A stretch of DNA of 54,021 nucleotides, taken from positions 78,518 to 132,538 of the forward strand of contig JAMYWO010000090.1 of assembly GCA_024220525.1 (NCBI GenBank). Reading direction: 5' to 3'. A program made the position numbers and the translations under genes. The notes beneath the pieces are model-generated. The model saw only the letters and a program-made list of their open reading frames with translations, was not told the origin of the DNA and ran no database searches. Positions 21,419 to 33,438 of the stretch are shown here, piece by piece. The DNA comes from Cochliopodium minus (taxonomy: Eukaryota > Discosea > Himatismenida > Cochliopodiidae). How positions within the stretch are numbered: position 1 is the stretch's first letter; every line of letters starts with the position of its first letter.

Positions 21419-22792
21419 ATGCTATACGAGGGAACACTTTGTATAATAGAATCACCAAAAAAAGGAGATATATTTTTGAAGAAAGATTCTCTTTTCTATA
21501 TGAAATGTCAAAAAAATGGAAAACAAACTTATTTGGAGATATTATCTCATACAGATAAAAATGTATGAAAAAAAAAAATTTCTATTTTGAAAATAATTTT
21601 ATATTTATGAATCTTTGGATCGAAAAATAAAAAAAAAATAATATAGAATAGAGAAAATATATCCGTTGAAAATATATACTTGATTGGACAACAGCTTAAT
21701 CTCGATAAAAATGAAGTATCAAAGTTATTGGGGAAGATAAAGAAGGAATCCCCAAATGAAGTATTGGGATTTAGGCCATCGAAAAAGAACAGGATGATCT
21801 CCAATTTCTACGAGAAATATTTCCAAGAATTAAACTCCTATGGCGTATCGCTTATCTCATTGAAACAGCTGATGGACGGACATTTCTTTGATATGTATAA
21901 AACAGTAGTTGCAAAGGATATAATAATCATCCCCTTCAATGAGATCCCCATCATGTTTAATAATCCTCCAGAGCCAATCAAAGAAAAAGAAAAGAATCTC
22001 AAATTTAGCCTGGATTTCATATTGAACAAGAAAAGGCCCAATGAATCCTCCTCATCAGATGAAGATCATCCTGATAATTTGGATAGTGGAGAATATAAAT
22101 CACAAAATAAAAGAGAGAAAAGAAAAATATGCACAAATAATGTTAATAATGTTAACAATATTATTAGCACTATAAACAATAATATAATCCCAATCAATAA
22201 TTTCAGCATCAACAATAATACAATTCCAATCAATTCAACAAGAATCAGTACCAATAAGGAGATTAATATTAATATAAAAGAAACCATCACTATTGGAAAA
22301 GATTTACAGATCCCCATCTCCAATTCTACCTACAATATCTTCTCGAATTCCAAATTCGGCGAGCAATTGAGGGATTATATCCCTGTTGATGATCTCAATC
22401 TCTTGCAATATAATTTCGATCCCAGTTTCTTCAATGTGAAAAACATATCCATCTTTCATCAAAAGAAAGGAGCACCCATCTTGAATCATATAGAAAACCA
22501 AATTCCTAATTTCAACGAAATCTCCTCGGATTCAAAATTTTTAGAATTATCAGTCAAAAAGAACGAATTATTTTCGATTGAATTAACCATCAAGTTTGAT
22601 ATTCCAAACAAGGTTGTAAGTTTATTTAATGGTACTCAGAATCTCGTTGAAATCAATGGAAAATCAAAGATCTCTCTCCAAGAATTTATCAATGATCCTC
22701 CATACAAAAAAATTTTTAAATTTATGAAACTCATGCTTGGGCATGTTGTTTTGGTTGTACCTATACTCGTAAATATTGTTGATTATAATTGA
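21419..22792 (+). CDS. Asn-rich protein of unknown function
   Basis: Predicted exons are 21419-21562 and 21692-22792, giving 414 residues. The first exon is an ATG ORF (MLYEGTLCIIESPKKGDIF...) ending at a GTATGA donor. The acceptor at 21691 is chosen because the nearer AG at 21651/21653 does not keep frame, so this junction is only moderately sure. The middle (about residues 185-280) is rich in Asn and Ile (NNVNNVNNIISTINNN), typical low-complexity sequence of AT-rich protists. The C-terminal part (SIFHQKKGAPILNHIEN... to VPILVNIVDYN) is more ordered, with no recognised domain. There is no signal peptide, so it is probably cytosolic or nuclear. It is followed at 106 bases by the GTPase gene on the same strand. 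Confidence 0.65.
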
Positions 22793-22897
22793 TATTTTTT
22801 CAATATTAAAGATTTTTTCATGTAATAAATCAATTCACTGTTCCATTTATTTATATTTCATGATTCATCAATAATCACATCATTTCTCTTCAAAAGA

Positions 22898-24154
22898 ATG
22901 AAAGAAATATATAAAAAAAAAATGGATAATATACTAGCTTTGGGAGATTTTAAGAGATTGATTGAACCCAACAAGAAAAAATTGAGGAGTTTGAATATTG
23001 TTTTGTTGGGATATCAAGATTCTGGCAAATCCTCTTTTGTGAAGACAGTGGATTACATGGAGAAAAATGCATTCAGCAAGAGCCTCCCAAACAAATTGGA
23101 ACAGAACAAAAATTTCTTCAAAAAATATAGTTTCTTCGACGAATTCCTCAATATCTTTGATACAAAGTGTTATTCTGAGAGTGATTTAGATTCATGGAAG
23201 AGAATCTTGGATGGGAAAGTGAATGATGGAACCCATTTTGATAAAATCAATCAGAAAGAAGGCCAATCTGTTTTAAAGATAAATGTTCTTTTATTCTTTT
23301 TATCAGCAGATAACATTAATTTCGATCACTTTGTGGAATTGAGCCAATATGCAACCAAAAAAGGGATCAAATCGTTTTTCGTTTTTGCCAAGATAGATTT
23401 AGAGATTAAAGATTTTGAAGGGAAGGATGATTTTGTGGTATATTTTTTTAATGAGTGATTTGTTATATTCATAACATCATAAAATTCAAAGATTTATTAT
23501 CAAAAAATTTCAAATTGTTTTAATTTTGATATCTATGAAGACTTTTTCTTTTGGCCTTGACAAGCCTCAAAACAAATTTTTTGAAAAAAGATTTTTTGTA
23601 TTAAAAAATTAAAAAGATAAAACAAAAACAAGTATAAATTAAAAAGATAAAACAAAAATAAGTATAAATTTAAAAATAAAACTAAAAAGTTTATATTTCT
23701 ATTTGTTTAAATATTTAAACATAAATGATCTGTTTTTTCAAAAAAGACTGTTAGTTATTTTATTCTTTAGATAAATACAAGGGAAATCTTTCATTAAAAT
23801 AATACTTTTTATTTTGGTCATCAAAAATTTTCGACAATTTAAATCAATGTTTTCATTTTTTTTTATTCGATTTTTTTTTTAAATAAGATAAGAGACTTGG
23901 CTAAAAAAACCAAAATTTTCAGAGAAAAAGAAAAGGTTTTTCACAACTATTTCAAGAAAGACCAACAAAAAGACTCCCATGATCTGCACGTTCTGTATAA
24001 CTATCCCAAAGATCCATTTAAACGCTCCCCTAACCGCGAGTATTCGGTCCTTATGATCTTCACTGCGATTTTCGAGTTGGTTGCTGTTCCTGTCTACAAT
24101 TGTTTTTTGAATGAAGACCCTTCTAATTTCATAACAGTTCAAGAATTTAACTGA
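22898..24154 (+). CDS. IFI44-like P-loop GTPase
   Basis: Exons are 22898-23437 and 23888-24154, joined in phase 0, giving 268 residues; a second in-frame Met lies at 22922. The P-loop is LNIVLLGYQ-DSGKSS (GxxxxGKS). The segment IFDTKCYSESDLDSW followed by ILDGKVNDGTHFD matches the DTMG...G-x-V-P-D-G-x-F order of interferon-induced protein 44 (IFI44)-type GTPases, but the switch-II glycine is Cys here. FAKIDLE fits the base-binding (N/T)KxD box. The end (LHVLYNYPKDPF, then REYSVLMIFTAIFEL) matches the N-Y...helix at the C-terminus of that family. It is probably a soluble GTP-binding protein; in animals the relatives act in antiviral and cytoskeletal contexts, and the role in protists is unknown. 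The 450-base intron is AT-rich. Confidence 0.72.
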
Positions 24155-24475
24155 TATCTATTCCTTCTTCTCTTGTTTAATTTCTTAAAAAAAAGTTTAT
24201 ATTCGTTGTACATTCTTGTTTCAATAAATTTTCTTTTCAAAACCCAACCACAATCCATATTTTTTTTTTTTTATTCGTTCAAATTGATTGTGAAAAAATA
24301 TAAAAAAAAATTGTTCGAATGTCAAAGCACAATTTATTTTTATATGGCAAACCATCTATTCATTTTTCATCAAAATCCAACTCAAAATAAAATTATATAT
24401 TCTTCCAAATATAAAATATAAACTTATATTAATATTTATCTTTAACAATACTTTTAAATAGAGGATGGGAGATTA
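24155..24475. other. Spacer, possible unseen first exon of the RCC1 gene
   Basis: AT-rich. The bases TTTAAATAG at 24453-24461 look like a splice acceptor, and the open frame after it runs into the RCC1 gene, so an upstream exon may lie here or further left; none is identifiable. Confidence 0.4.
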
Positions 24476-26751
24476 ATGATATTCGGATCAAATGCGTAAC
24501 CTAAAAAAGAATCATACTCTTTTTTCAATTTAAGTTTTTTTTTTATTTTCAAAATTTAATTCGAATCAAGATATGGCCAGCTCTCTCCCGAAAAAGTGGC
24601 CATCATATCAAAACCAAAATTATTGATGACCGATCCAACAATAAAGGCGCTTCATTGTGGAGAAGATCATTCCATCATCTTGAAGAACGATGGCTCTCTG
24701 TACGTGTTTGGTAAAACAAATGATTATAAATAAAATTTTGAAAATTTAAAACTTATTTTCATTAAGGTTACAATTTCTATGGACAATTAGGTTAATATTT
24801 TTTTGTTTTCTTTTATTTTTAGTTTAAATTTTATTTTGTTTTAAATCCATTTTTAATTTATTAGGATATTTTTTATTTTTATTATTATTTTCATTTCTTT
24901 TTAAATATTTTTTTTTTTTACTATTTTTAATTTTAAATTAATTTTTATTTTTTTATTTTTTTATTTTTTTATTTTTTTATTTATTTTAAACTATTTCTAA
25001 TTTTAAATTTTTTTTTTTACCTTTTTAAAATTTCAACAAATTTGAAAATGATATTATTTTTTTGATTAAATTTTTTTGAAGGTACTGGCGACAATGTTGA
25101 CAAAATGGAGCCCCATTTGTTGATGAAAGATCCGAGAATAAAAATAGTGACGGGAGGAGCGGATCATAACATTGTAAAATTTTTTAAAATTTTTTTTTGA
25201 ATTTTCTTGAAAAAAATTTTTTGAAATATTTTATTAATCTTGATCAAGAATATTGCATTAAAAATTTTTTATTTTATTATTTTTGAAAAAGATTTATAAA
25301 TCTAATGGAGATCTTATTGTGTTCGGAAAAAACTATTTAGGCCAATTAGGTATTAGTTTTATTTTTATTGATTATTTTAATCTATTCTTTCGTCTAAATT
25401 TTTTTTTTTAAAATTTTTTTTTTACAATAATTTTTTTTCATTTTTTGTGAAAGGAAACACCAACGAGAAAAGCCATTTTAATCCAATACTTTTGCTCAAC
25501 GACAAAACCATAAAGAAGATCGTTTGTGGGAGCGATCATACTTTGATTTACAAAGAAAACGGAGATTTGGTCGGTTTCGGAAGGTTTTTTTTTTTAAAAA
25601 AATTCAATTAAATTTCAAAAAAAAAAAAAATTTAATTTTAGTAATGGGATGGGTCAATTAGGTTTTTTTTTCATCACTTTCTTTTAAATTTTTTTTTTTT
25701 TATTTTTTTTTTTTAAACAAAAAAAAAGGAAATGGGACGAATAGAAACATAAAAACACCCACATTACTTTTTAACGACAAACAAATAAGAAAGATAAGAT
25801 GTGGTTTTAATTTTTCGATAATTTTAAGACAGAACGGAGTAGAAAAAATTTTTTCATTTTTTTTTGAATTTTTCAATTTTTGAATTTTTTAATTTTTAAA
25901 ATTTAAGGAATTAATAGGTTTTGGGTACAAAGAAATAAAAAACTTTAAAACTATATTTTAAATTTAACAATACAATTTAATTTTAAAAGGAGAAATAAAT
26001 TTGGACAGTTAGGTTTATATTTTTTTGATTTTTTTTCACATTTTTTTTATTTTTTTTTTAGGAATCAAAAGCGTTTTTAGTGCTACAACACCACAAGTCA
26101 TCATGATAGACCCTGAAATTAAGGACGTGAGGTGTGGGAATGAATTCACGATGTTGTTGAAGAATTCAGCAGAACTCTACGTGTTCGGAAACAACAATTT
26201 TGGGCAGTTGGGAATTGGAAGTCACGAAATCAAAAGAACTCCCCATTTGATGATGAAAGACTCAAATATCTCCAAAATTTTTGTTGCTGGGCTTCATACT
26301 TTCATTATCAAAAAGAACGAAGGAATTTTTTCTTTTGGAGGTATTTTAAGTATTTACTTTATTTATTTTAACTTTTTTTATTTTTTTTATTTTTTTCCAA
26401 GCAAATCCTTTTGGTCAACTTGGATTGGAGAGTTGTACTTGCATCAAAATTCCAACTTTGTTTAGTGAAGATACCAGCGTGGTAGTGATGAACAGGGGAA
26501 AAAGAAAAATCAACTGGTCACAGAATATTCACAGACACTTTGATGATTCTTTCAGAAAGTTTGTTTTTGCTTTTTTGATCTCATTGAAATATTGCTCGAT
26601 GTTCGAAAAGATCAAAGTCCCAAAGTTTGTTTTGTTTGAAATTATAAAGTTGATGTTCAGTGATTTCGAAACAGAGGAGAAAAATATCGAAGATGAAAAA
26701 GGAGGAGAAGAACTGAAGAAGTCCAAAAAAGAAAATTGTTTGATGTTTTAA
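24476..26751 (+). CDS. RCC1-repeat protein with microexons and C-terminal helical domain
   Basis: Exons are 24476-24495 (5' end uncertain), 24571-24710, 24767-24790, 25082-25173, 25293-25350, 25454-25583, 25642-25661, 25729-25838, 25908-25924, 25990-26012, 26062-26340 and 26402-26751, giving about 420 residues. There are seven or so RCC1 blades with the pattern (CGxDHxxxL...GxLxxFGxNxxGQLG), for example ALHCGEDHSIILKNDGSLY, YGQLS, YLGQLG, GMGQLG, KFGQLG, NFGQLG and PFGQLG. RCC1 repeats form beta-propellers, often in GEFs or ubiquitin-ligase adaptors. The C-terminal part (NWSQNIHRHFDDSFRKFVF, then VPKFVLFEIIKLMF) resembles the helical segment found after RCC1 blades in several protist proteins. 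Four internal exons are 17-24 nt and carry the GQLG motif. Several donors are weak (GTTTTT, GTTTAT). The start Met at 24476 may be internal. Confidence 0.78.
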
Positions 26752-26941
26752 CGAACAACATTAAAAATTAAAAAAAAATTTTTGGATTCTCTTTTTTATT
26801 TTTTAAAAAAAGAGAAATAAAAAGGCTTTAATAACAACTATTATCTTACAAAAAAATAGAATACAGCTATTTCAGATTTTCACTCAAAAGAGGAACCCAA
26901 AAAAGAAAAAGTTATGCTCAAATACGGAGGAGCAGGAGCTC
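26752..26941. other. Convergent intergenic region
   Basis: A short AT-rich gap between the 3' ends of the RCC1 gene (plus) and the ankyrin gene (minus). Confidence 0.5.
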
Positions 26942-29900
26942 CTATCGAAAGTGAGTTTTCTTATCTTGGACATGGTATGAGCCATAGATCCTCTCACATA
27001 GAGCCTTGAAGTTGAAAGCACGTTCAAAAGCGTCTAAAAGGAGTTTGTGATAAGCATAGTTGGTGACGTGATCCAACTTGAAGGAGTTGAGTTCATTCAA
27101 GGAATTGAAGGTGGCAACGGGAGGATCAGATTTGTTGAGGTGAAGAGAAGCTACATTGTCCCCACTTTGGATTTTGTTGAGAAATGCAGACAAGGTGGTT
27201 TCTTTCAAGTTGATTGGGAGATGGAGATTCAAAGAAAGAAGGAGATGAGAGACGAATCTTTTGCCGGAAGCTCTGTCGAAAGAGACGGAAAGATTCCACT
27301 CGGAAATGGCGGAGGAGAAGAGGAGTTGGTTGTGAGGATCTTTGAGGAGGGAAGAGGAAAGAGGAAACAAAGCGAGCGGACGTTTGTTTGGAAACTTCCT
27401 CATGTCGATGTGGATGCAGAGAGATTGGGCGGAACAGTAGAGGAGGTGGGTTTGACCTACCAAGAGGCCTATACAAGAGTGTTTGGGGTTCGACTCGACG
27501 GTGGGGAAGATAACCAAGTGGAGGTCGAAGGAGGTGAGGTTGTTGAAGAGGTTGCTGCGGATGTGTTCTGGATCTCCCAAATAGGTGGTGAAACGGGAAA
27601 TCTCCTCTGTCTTTTGAAACTTGAATTGATTCTCGATCTTTTTGGTCAAAAGAGATTTTTGGGTGTCAATGTTGTTTGGTTGGGTGTTGTTGTGATTTAA
27701 GGTGTTGTTTGGTTGGATATCGTTTATATTGTTATGAAATTTGTGATTTGCGATATAATGACCGAGATTTGGAGGATATCCATGGTGAGTCTCGAACACT
27801 TGCCCAATATTATTGGTGTATGGTTTGCATTCTCTCTCCCCAAAATTTTGCTCACCTCCCATCTTGTCAGAAGAGAAAGAACCAGAAAGGTTGTTCAAAA
27901 TGTTCCCAACGTTTTCAGATTTGAAGAAGAAAAAGTTTTTGTCGTTCAAAAAGACTTTGTTTTTCTCCTCTTCTTTAATTTCTTTGTTTTTATTGTTTTT
28001 ATTGTTATTGTTGTTCACAAAGTGGTTGAAGGAGGGGAGGGAGTTCAACCAGAGGTAGAAGGAGGAATCTCTGAGGACCCAGTTGTTAGGAAACTCCCTG
28101 GCGAAGTAAGTGTCCACCAAGTAACGCGCCAAGTTTTCGAAGCCCCTGGCAAAAGCACAGTACAAAGGAGTGACTCCATTGGCAGAAGTACAGTTGATGC
28201 TGGCACCACCTGCCAACAACAAATCGACCAACTTTTTGTTGCCATGAGAACACGCGAGATGCAAAGGAGAAACGCCGTCGTTGTCGCATATGTTCGGGTT
28301 GGGCCACAAAGAAGAAGGGATGTTGTTCCCGAAGAGTTGTTCGATGATGTCGAAATGGCCGTAATAGGTTGCCAAGTAGAGAGGAGTTCTGTTGAAGGAG
28401 TCGACGAAATCGACGCCTGGCGATTTGATTTGTTGGAGGTTTCTGAGCAACTTGATGTCGGAGTTGGTGCAAGCATAATGCCATTGAGTGAGCTTCATCG
28501 AGAAAGGAAAGCTGGTTCCCGTATTGATTTTGTTGTCTCTGTTGCTGTCTCCATCATCCTCGTCACCGCCATCTTCATCATCCTCATCTAAAAGACGATC
28601 CAAGTACTCATCTTCCATGTCGTTGTTGCTGCTGAACTGGTTGGAAAGGGAGTAGAAGTGATGGTTGAGTTGTTGTTGGTTGTTGCTTCCTTGATCGGAT
28701 TTGGTGGATCCAGAAAGATCGTTTTGGTAGCCACCAAAGCTGGATTGGTAAAGAAACTCGTCAAAATCAAAGGTCGGATAGTTGTTGTCATTCTCTATAT
28801 TCAATTCGTTGAAGAGAAAATCAAATTCGTCTTGATTGGAAGCGTACGCTTCATAAGACAAAGAGTTTGAGAACAAAACACTTTGCGGGTTTTGGCTGTG
28901 CACGTAGGATATGACAACACTGTAGTTCCCTTTTTGGAAGAGGGGAGATTTGGAGGAGAATTTGGTGGATCTGATATGGGAGGGATTCACTTGGATTGGA
29001 ATCATCTCGGGGAGCTTCAGTCCATCTGGCGGCGTGTAATAGTAGAGTTGGAAGTAGAGGTAAGAGAAATTGGGATTGGATGTAAAATTGGTTCCTTTCA
29101 AAATCCAATACACATCATTCTTCTCTGCAGGACCTAATAATATTGAAATAAATATAATTCAATTTTTGATTTTTGAAAGGAAATATATTTCGTAACATAA
29201 TTTAAGTTTTACAACAAGCAAAAAGATTTTTTTTTTTACCTCTATTCATTTCTTTATTTCCTTGATGTACTGATGTTACATTATCCAAAGAAATAGAAGG
29301 AAGGACAGCCTTGTCGGTGGATATCACTGGCAGATGATCATCTCTTCGCCTTTTCTCTAATCGTACAGGACTGAACGATTGTTTTCGTTTTTCCACGTAG
29401 GGGTTTTTCCAGATCTCTGGAGAATTATTGTCATAAGATTGATTTTGATTTGATTCGAGGGTGTAAGAGATTGCAAGGGGTATCTTGGATGAATTCGACA
29501 GATTTGATTGATTTGCAGCATTCTCCCAGTATGAATGATCTACTGGTTCAAATTTGGTAACCAAATTTGCCAATGCCTTGTAAGATTGGCTTATCGCAAT
29601 GAATCCCTTTTCAATATCGGTAAATGCTCTGATATTGATGAATTTCGCCCTTTTGAAGTTCTGTGTGGACTTTAATCCAATCAAATTCCACAATTCTTTG
29701 TCCTTGGTGGATGTTGTGCAGATGATCTGATTCTTGGAGAATCTATTCTCAATGTATCTGTTGAATGCAAATCTTTTATCTTCTTCCAAGAGCTCCAATA
29801 CATGATAGATGAGAATATATGTTCCATATTTCCCTTTTTGATCTTCCCATGGCAATCCTTCCTCTTTATTCAAGATAAGATACTTTCTTGATTTTGGCAA

Positions 29901-30035
29901 ATTTTGAAGTATTTCATTCACATTTTGGGTCCATACTTTTTTTTTTCTTTCTGATTTGCTATCAAATGATGATGTTTGCTTGCATATTTCTTTAAATTGG
30001 GTATTGTCGTTAATTTTTTCGATATTTACTTTCAT
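26942..30035 (-). CDS. Ankyrin-repeat protein with possible IPT-like domain
   Basis: Two exons on the minus strand, 30035-29240 and 29133-26942, give about 995 residues; the junction reads NR-GPAEKNDVYWILKGTNF. The N-terminal 265 residues (RKYLILNKEEGLPWEDQ, KELWNLIGLKSTQNFKRA) have no recognised fold and a basic stretch (VRLEKRRRDD). The segment GPAEKNDVYWILKGTNF to FSNSLSYEAY recalls an IPT/TIG domain, which in other proteins pairs with ankyrins in transcription factors (CAMTA, NF-kB); this is suggestive only. An acidic run DEDDEDGGDEDD follows, then three clear ankyrin repeats (TPLYLATYYGHFDIIEQL, SPLHLACSHGNKKLVDLL, TPLYCAFARGFENLARYL) around residues 480-600. The C-terminal 250 residues are unassigned. 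Exon 2 is far richer in G+C than its surroundings, with long antisense open frames. Confidence 0.8.
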
Positions 30036-30395
30036 TTTTTTTTTTTTGGATATTATTTTTTGTTTTGTATTATTTGATTTATAAAGAATTATAAAGATAG
30101 AATATTTGAAATGAGTAGATCAAAAGAGTTTGTTTTTCTTTGATTTAAATTTTTTTTATTTATTTTATATTATATATTTCTATTTTGTTTTATTTTTTGT
30201 GAAAAGTATGAAAAAAATTTTTATTTATTTTGCTGAAAAAGATTTTAATTCTAAAGCGCATACAGTAAAAAAAAAAATTGAATAAAGAATCAAGAAGATG
30301 AATTTACTTCAAAATTCTTTTGCAAGATTCAGGATTCACTATTAGAAAAAAAGAATTTCCAAAATTCTTTAATTTTTCCAAAATATTAAAAAAAA
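30036..30395. other. Divergent intergenic region
   Basis: AT-rich spacer of 360 bases between the ankyrin gene (minus) and the RbfA gene (plus); it should contain both promoters. No motif recognised. Confidence 0.45.
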
Positions 30396-32705
30396 ATGAA
30401 GGGAATATTCAAATCAAAACCAAATAATGTTTGTATATTTGATAAAACAACGAAATATACAAACAATATGATCTTCAAATCAAATCCACTAACAAATATA
30501 AATTTATTCAACATCATAATAAGAAATAAAGTATCCGAAAAGGAATTAAAGAAGCAAAAGAATAGAAAAAAAAGAAAACAAAACAGATATGGCACAGTAC
30601 CTCAACCGATGAAAGAATATCATAAAAAAGATACTGAGAAAAGAGAATTTATAAAGACAATAGACGGCAAAGATATCGATAGGGAGTCAGCTGAAAAATT
30701 GGAAGGATATAATCCTGGATTTGGTTTCACTGAACAAGAGATGGATGAGATGATAAAAGATATTCCCTTCACCAAAGTTGTGGAAGACATTCCTATTGAA
30801 GAGGATGCCAAATTTTATGCAAATTACATCAAATCTAACATCCCCGATAGAATGAAGCTATTGGAATTCGATAAAAGAGAAATCTTATCTCCCAGAGGTA
30901 AATTATAACAAATATATTTAGTACCTTAAGAGATTAATCCATAGAATCTGATATAAAATACAAAATCCATCTAATAACCTATCTTATCCAAACCATCATA
31001 GGAATAAAATTGATATATAAACATAAACGTTACAATTTAATTCCATTTATCTCCCCAAGGAGTCATTAATATCTATATTTGATTCTATTTTTACTTATGG
31101 AGGATTTAAATCTATAAAGGATTATTTATTTCAATCAATAAACTAAATGAAAATACGAGGATATATCTCCAATTATATCCTATAGATGTATTATTTTTAT
31201 AGTGTCAAAATCTGTTCCAAACTCCTTCATAAAATAAATAAAAATTAATTATTCCTTATTTAATTATTTAAACCCTCATCTTTCAACAAAATAATTTTCT
31301 TAACAAAAAAAAAAAAAATAATGAACAGGACCAATCGTCTACGCAGAGGGAGAATCAGAAGACGAAAAGGAATACAAGATGGGAGATCAAGAAAGATTCG
31401 ATTTCTTGCCCAAACACAAACGCAACATGATCAAAACAGACGTCAAAGACATCAAGTGGGACAAGAAGCTCAACATGTACGTGCATGACGTGATGGTGCC
31501 TGAGAAGCTCGAAAAGTTTTTTTTGGATCCCTATGGCGTGCACAACAAGAGAGATGAGAAGGCTGAAAAAATTATTGGGAGAATGAAGAAGAAAGATGAG
31601 GCCAAAGAAAAAGAAGACAAACTCCCCAAATACAGGTCTTTTTTTTTTCTTCTTAAATTATAAAAAAATTTGTTTGTTTTTTAAGACAAGTTTTTTTTTT
31701 ATTTTCTACTTTTTATTTTTATTTATCTATTATTATTAATAAATTTTTTATTTTCTATTTTTTATTTTATTTATGTTCATTTTTTACTATTTTTATGATT
31801 TTATTTTTTATTTTTTTTATTTTGTTTTTTTTTAATTTATTTTTTATTTTTAATGTTATTTTTTGAATTTAAATTTAACCTAATTTTTCATTTTATTTTA
31901 CTTCATTTCATATTTTTTATTTTTTAATTTAATTATTTTATTAAGAATTTTTTTTCTCTAAACAAAGATCCACTCAATCCATTAACGGTCCCACCATTCG
32001 TCAACAAAGAGTCTGTCAATTGCTTTGGGAAGGTTGCCAAGAAGTCATCGAAAAAGACTTCAAAACAGAGAAGATGGGAGGCCTCACTGTCAACAAAGTC
32101 CGCATCACCCGCAACCTTGCTCATGCCAAGTTGTTTTGGACCTGTAACCCTCAATACCAAAAAGAGCTTGACCTTTTTTTAAAGAAATCTTCCAGATTGT
32201 TCAGATATTTTTTAACACAAAGAATTTCGTAAAGAAATTTTTTTTATTTTTTTTTGGAAATTAATTTTTATTTTTTTTTAAATATTGATTTTTTTATTTT
32301 TTTTACTTTACATTTTACATTTTTTTTTTATTTCTTGAATAATTTTTTTTCAATTTTTTTTACTTTTATTTTTATATTTCAAATTATTTTATTTTTTTAT
32401 TTCTTTTTTTATAAAATTCTTTCTTTGAATTTTTTTAAATTTTTTATTTTAGAATTTAAATTATTCATTTTTTTTTCATTTAAAATTCTTTTTTTTGAAT
32501 TTTTTTTTTATTTTTTATTTTTATTTTACTTTCACGTTTTATTTTATATTTCAGAATTAAAAGATCTCCCAATATGGAGTTTGTTTATGAGGCAGACACC
32601 TCCATGATGGAAGATTACAAACTCAAAAAGTTCAGAGAGAACACTGTGATCAAGCAAATCAAAAAGGAAGAAGATTTAGAGGAAGAAGAAAAAAATAGTT
32701 TTTAA
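30396..32705 (+). CDS. rbfA: Ribosome-binding factor A (RbfA), mitochondrial-type
   Basis: Exons are 30396-30897, 31329-31635, 31968-32228 and 32555-32705, in frame throughout, giving 406 residues. From about residue 270 the sequence follows the RbfA KH-like fold: TIRQQRVCQLLWEGCQEVI, GLTVNKVRITRNLAHAKLFW, a helix with FLKKSSRLFRYFLTQRI, and IKRSPNMEFVYEADTS, which corresponds to the family's final P-x-L/M-x-F-x-x-D motif. RbfA binds the small ribosomal subunit and helps its late assembly. The ~270-residue N-terminal extension is Lys/Asn-rich at its start, which would suit an organelle import signal, with YNPGFGFTEQEMDEMIKD further on. Its presence points to an organelle with its own ribosomes. 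Introns are long T/A tracts (331-431 nt). The start is the first ATG after an A run. Confidence 0.8.
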
Positions 32706-32810
32706 AAATAAAATTAAAAATTATTTATTTTTTAAAATTAAAAAGGGATTCAATCTTTTTTTTTTTTTTTTTTTGATAAACTTTTCAAGGAAATCTAATT
32801 GGATTTTCAA

Positions 32811-33298
32811 TTAGATATCATCTTTCTCTTCAATTTTTTTATTTTTCCTTATTTCAAAATCCCAATTGTAACTTTGTATCAAATAAATTCCATATGCATG
32901 AGCTTTGCTGCTCAACTTTAATGTTAATTTTTTCCCTTTCACTTTGAGATCTTCAATTTCATTTATTATTTTTTCAATCTCATTCTTCATTTCAATATCA
33001 GACATTTCTTTTTGTTCTTCGATTTTACTTGTTAATACAGTTGAAGATTTCTTTTCTCCTTTAGGTTTTAATTGTCTGAAAGCATTCATACTCAACTTTC
33101 CAATCAAAAAAAAAGTAATATCAAGAAAAGAAGATAAAAGATAGTGGCATAAATCTTCCAATTATTTTTGAAATGATTATAGATTGTTGGAATGGAAGGT
33201 ATGTATACATCTATCCTTAGAATTTCATCTTGATAATTCCTGAAATACATCGTTAATGATTTTGGTTTTTTTTTTTTGTTTTTTATTTGTCCATTCAA
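32811..33298 (-). CDS. Small single-TM coiled-coil protein, apparent frameshift
   Basis: Two overlapping minus-strand frames belong together. From ATG 33298, 64 residues end in the TM helix IYATIFYLLFLILLFF at a stop within a run of nine Ts. Shifting one base there continues as LIGKLSMNAFRQLKPKGEKK and a Glu/Lys-rich helical region to the stop at 32811. The joined product would be about 160 residues with one TM and a coiled-coil tail. One missing T in the homopolymer would explain the break, so a sequencing error is more likely than a dead gene. A TTTCAG near 33241 also allows an upstream spliced exon. No family recognised. Confidence 0.5.
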
Positions 33299-33438
33299 AC
33301 TGATTAATTTTATTAATCTTTTTTTGGTATCTTTTAATCAAAAATGATAATAAGTAAATATATATTAAGCAAATATTAATTCATAAAATGTCTGTTTTAA
33401 TTGAAAAGAGATATTTCATGAATGTTTTTATTTTATTT

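Noticed and set aside
27047-28591. Two long plus-strand open frames (217 and 292 codons)
   Set aside because: They lie antisense to the ankyrin repeats, whose minus-strand reading has clear family motifs. The antisense products are compositionally odd and match nothing.
32254-32554. 117-codon Phe/Leu-rich frame
   Set aside because: Poly-T intron of the RbfA gene that happens to stay open.
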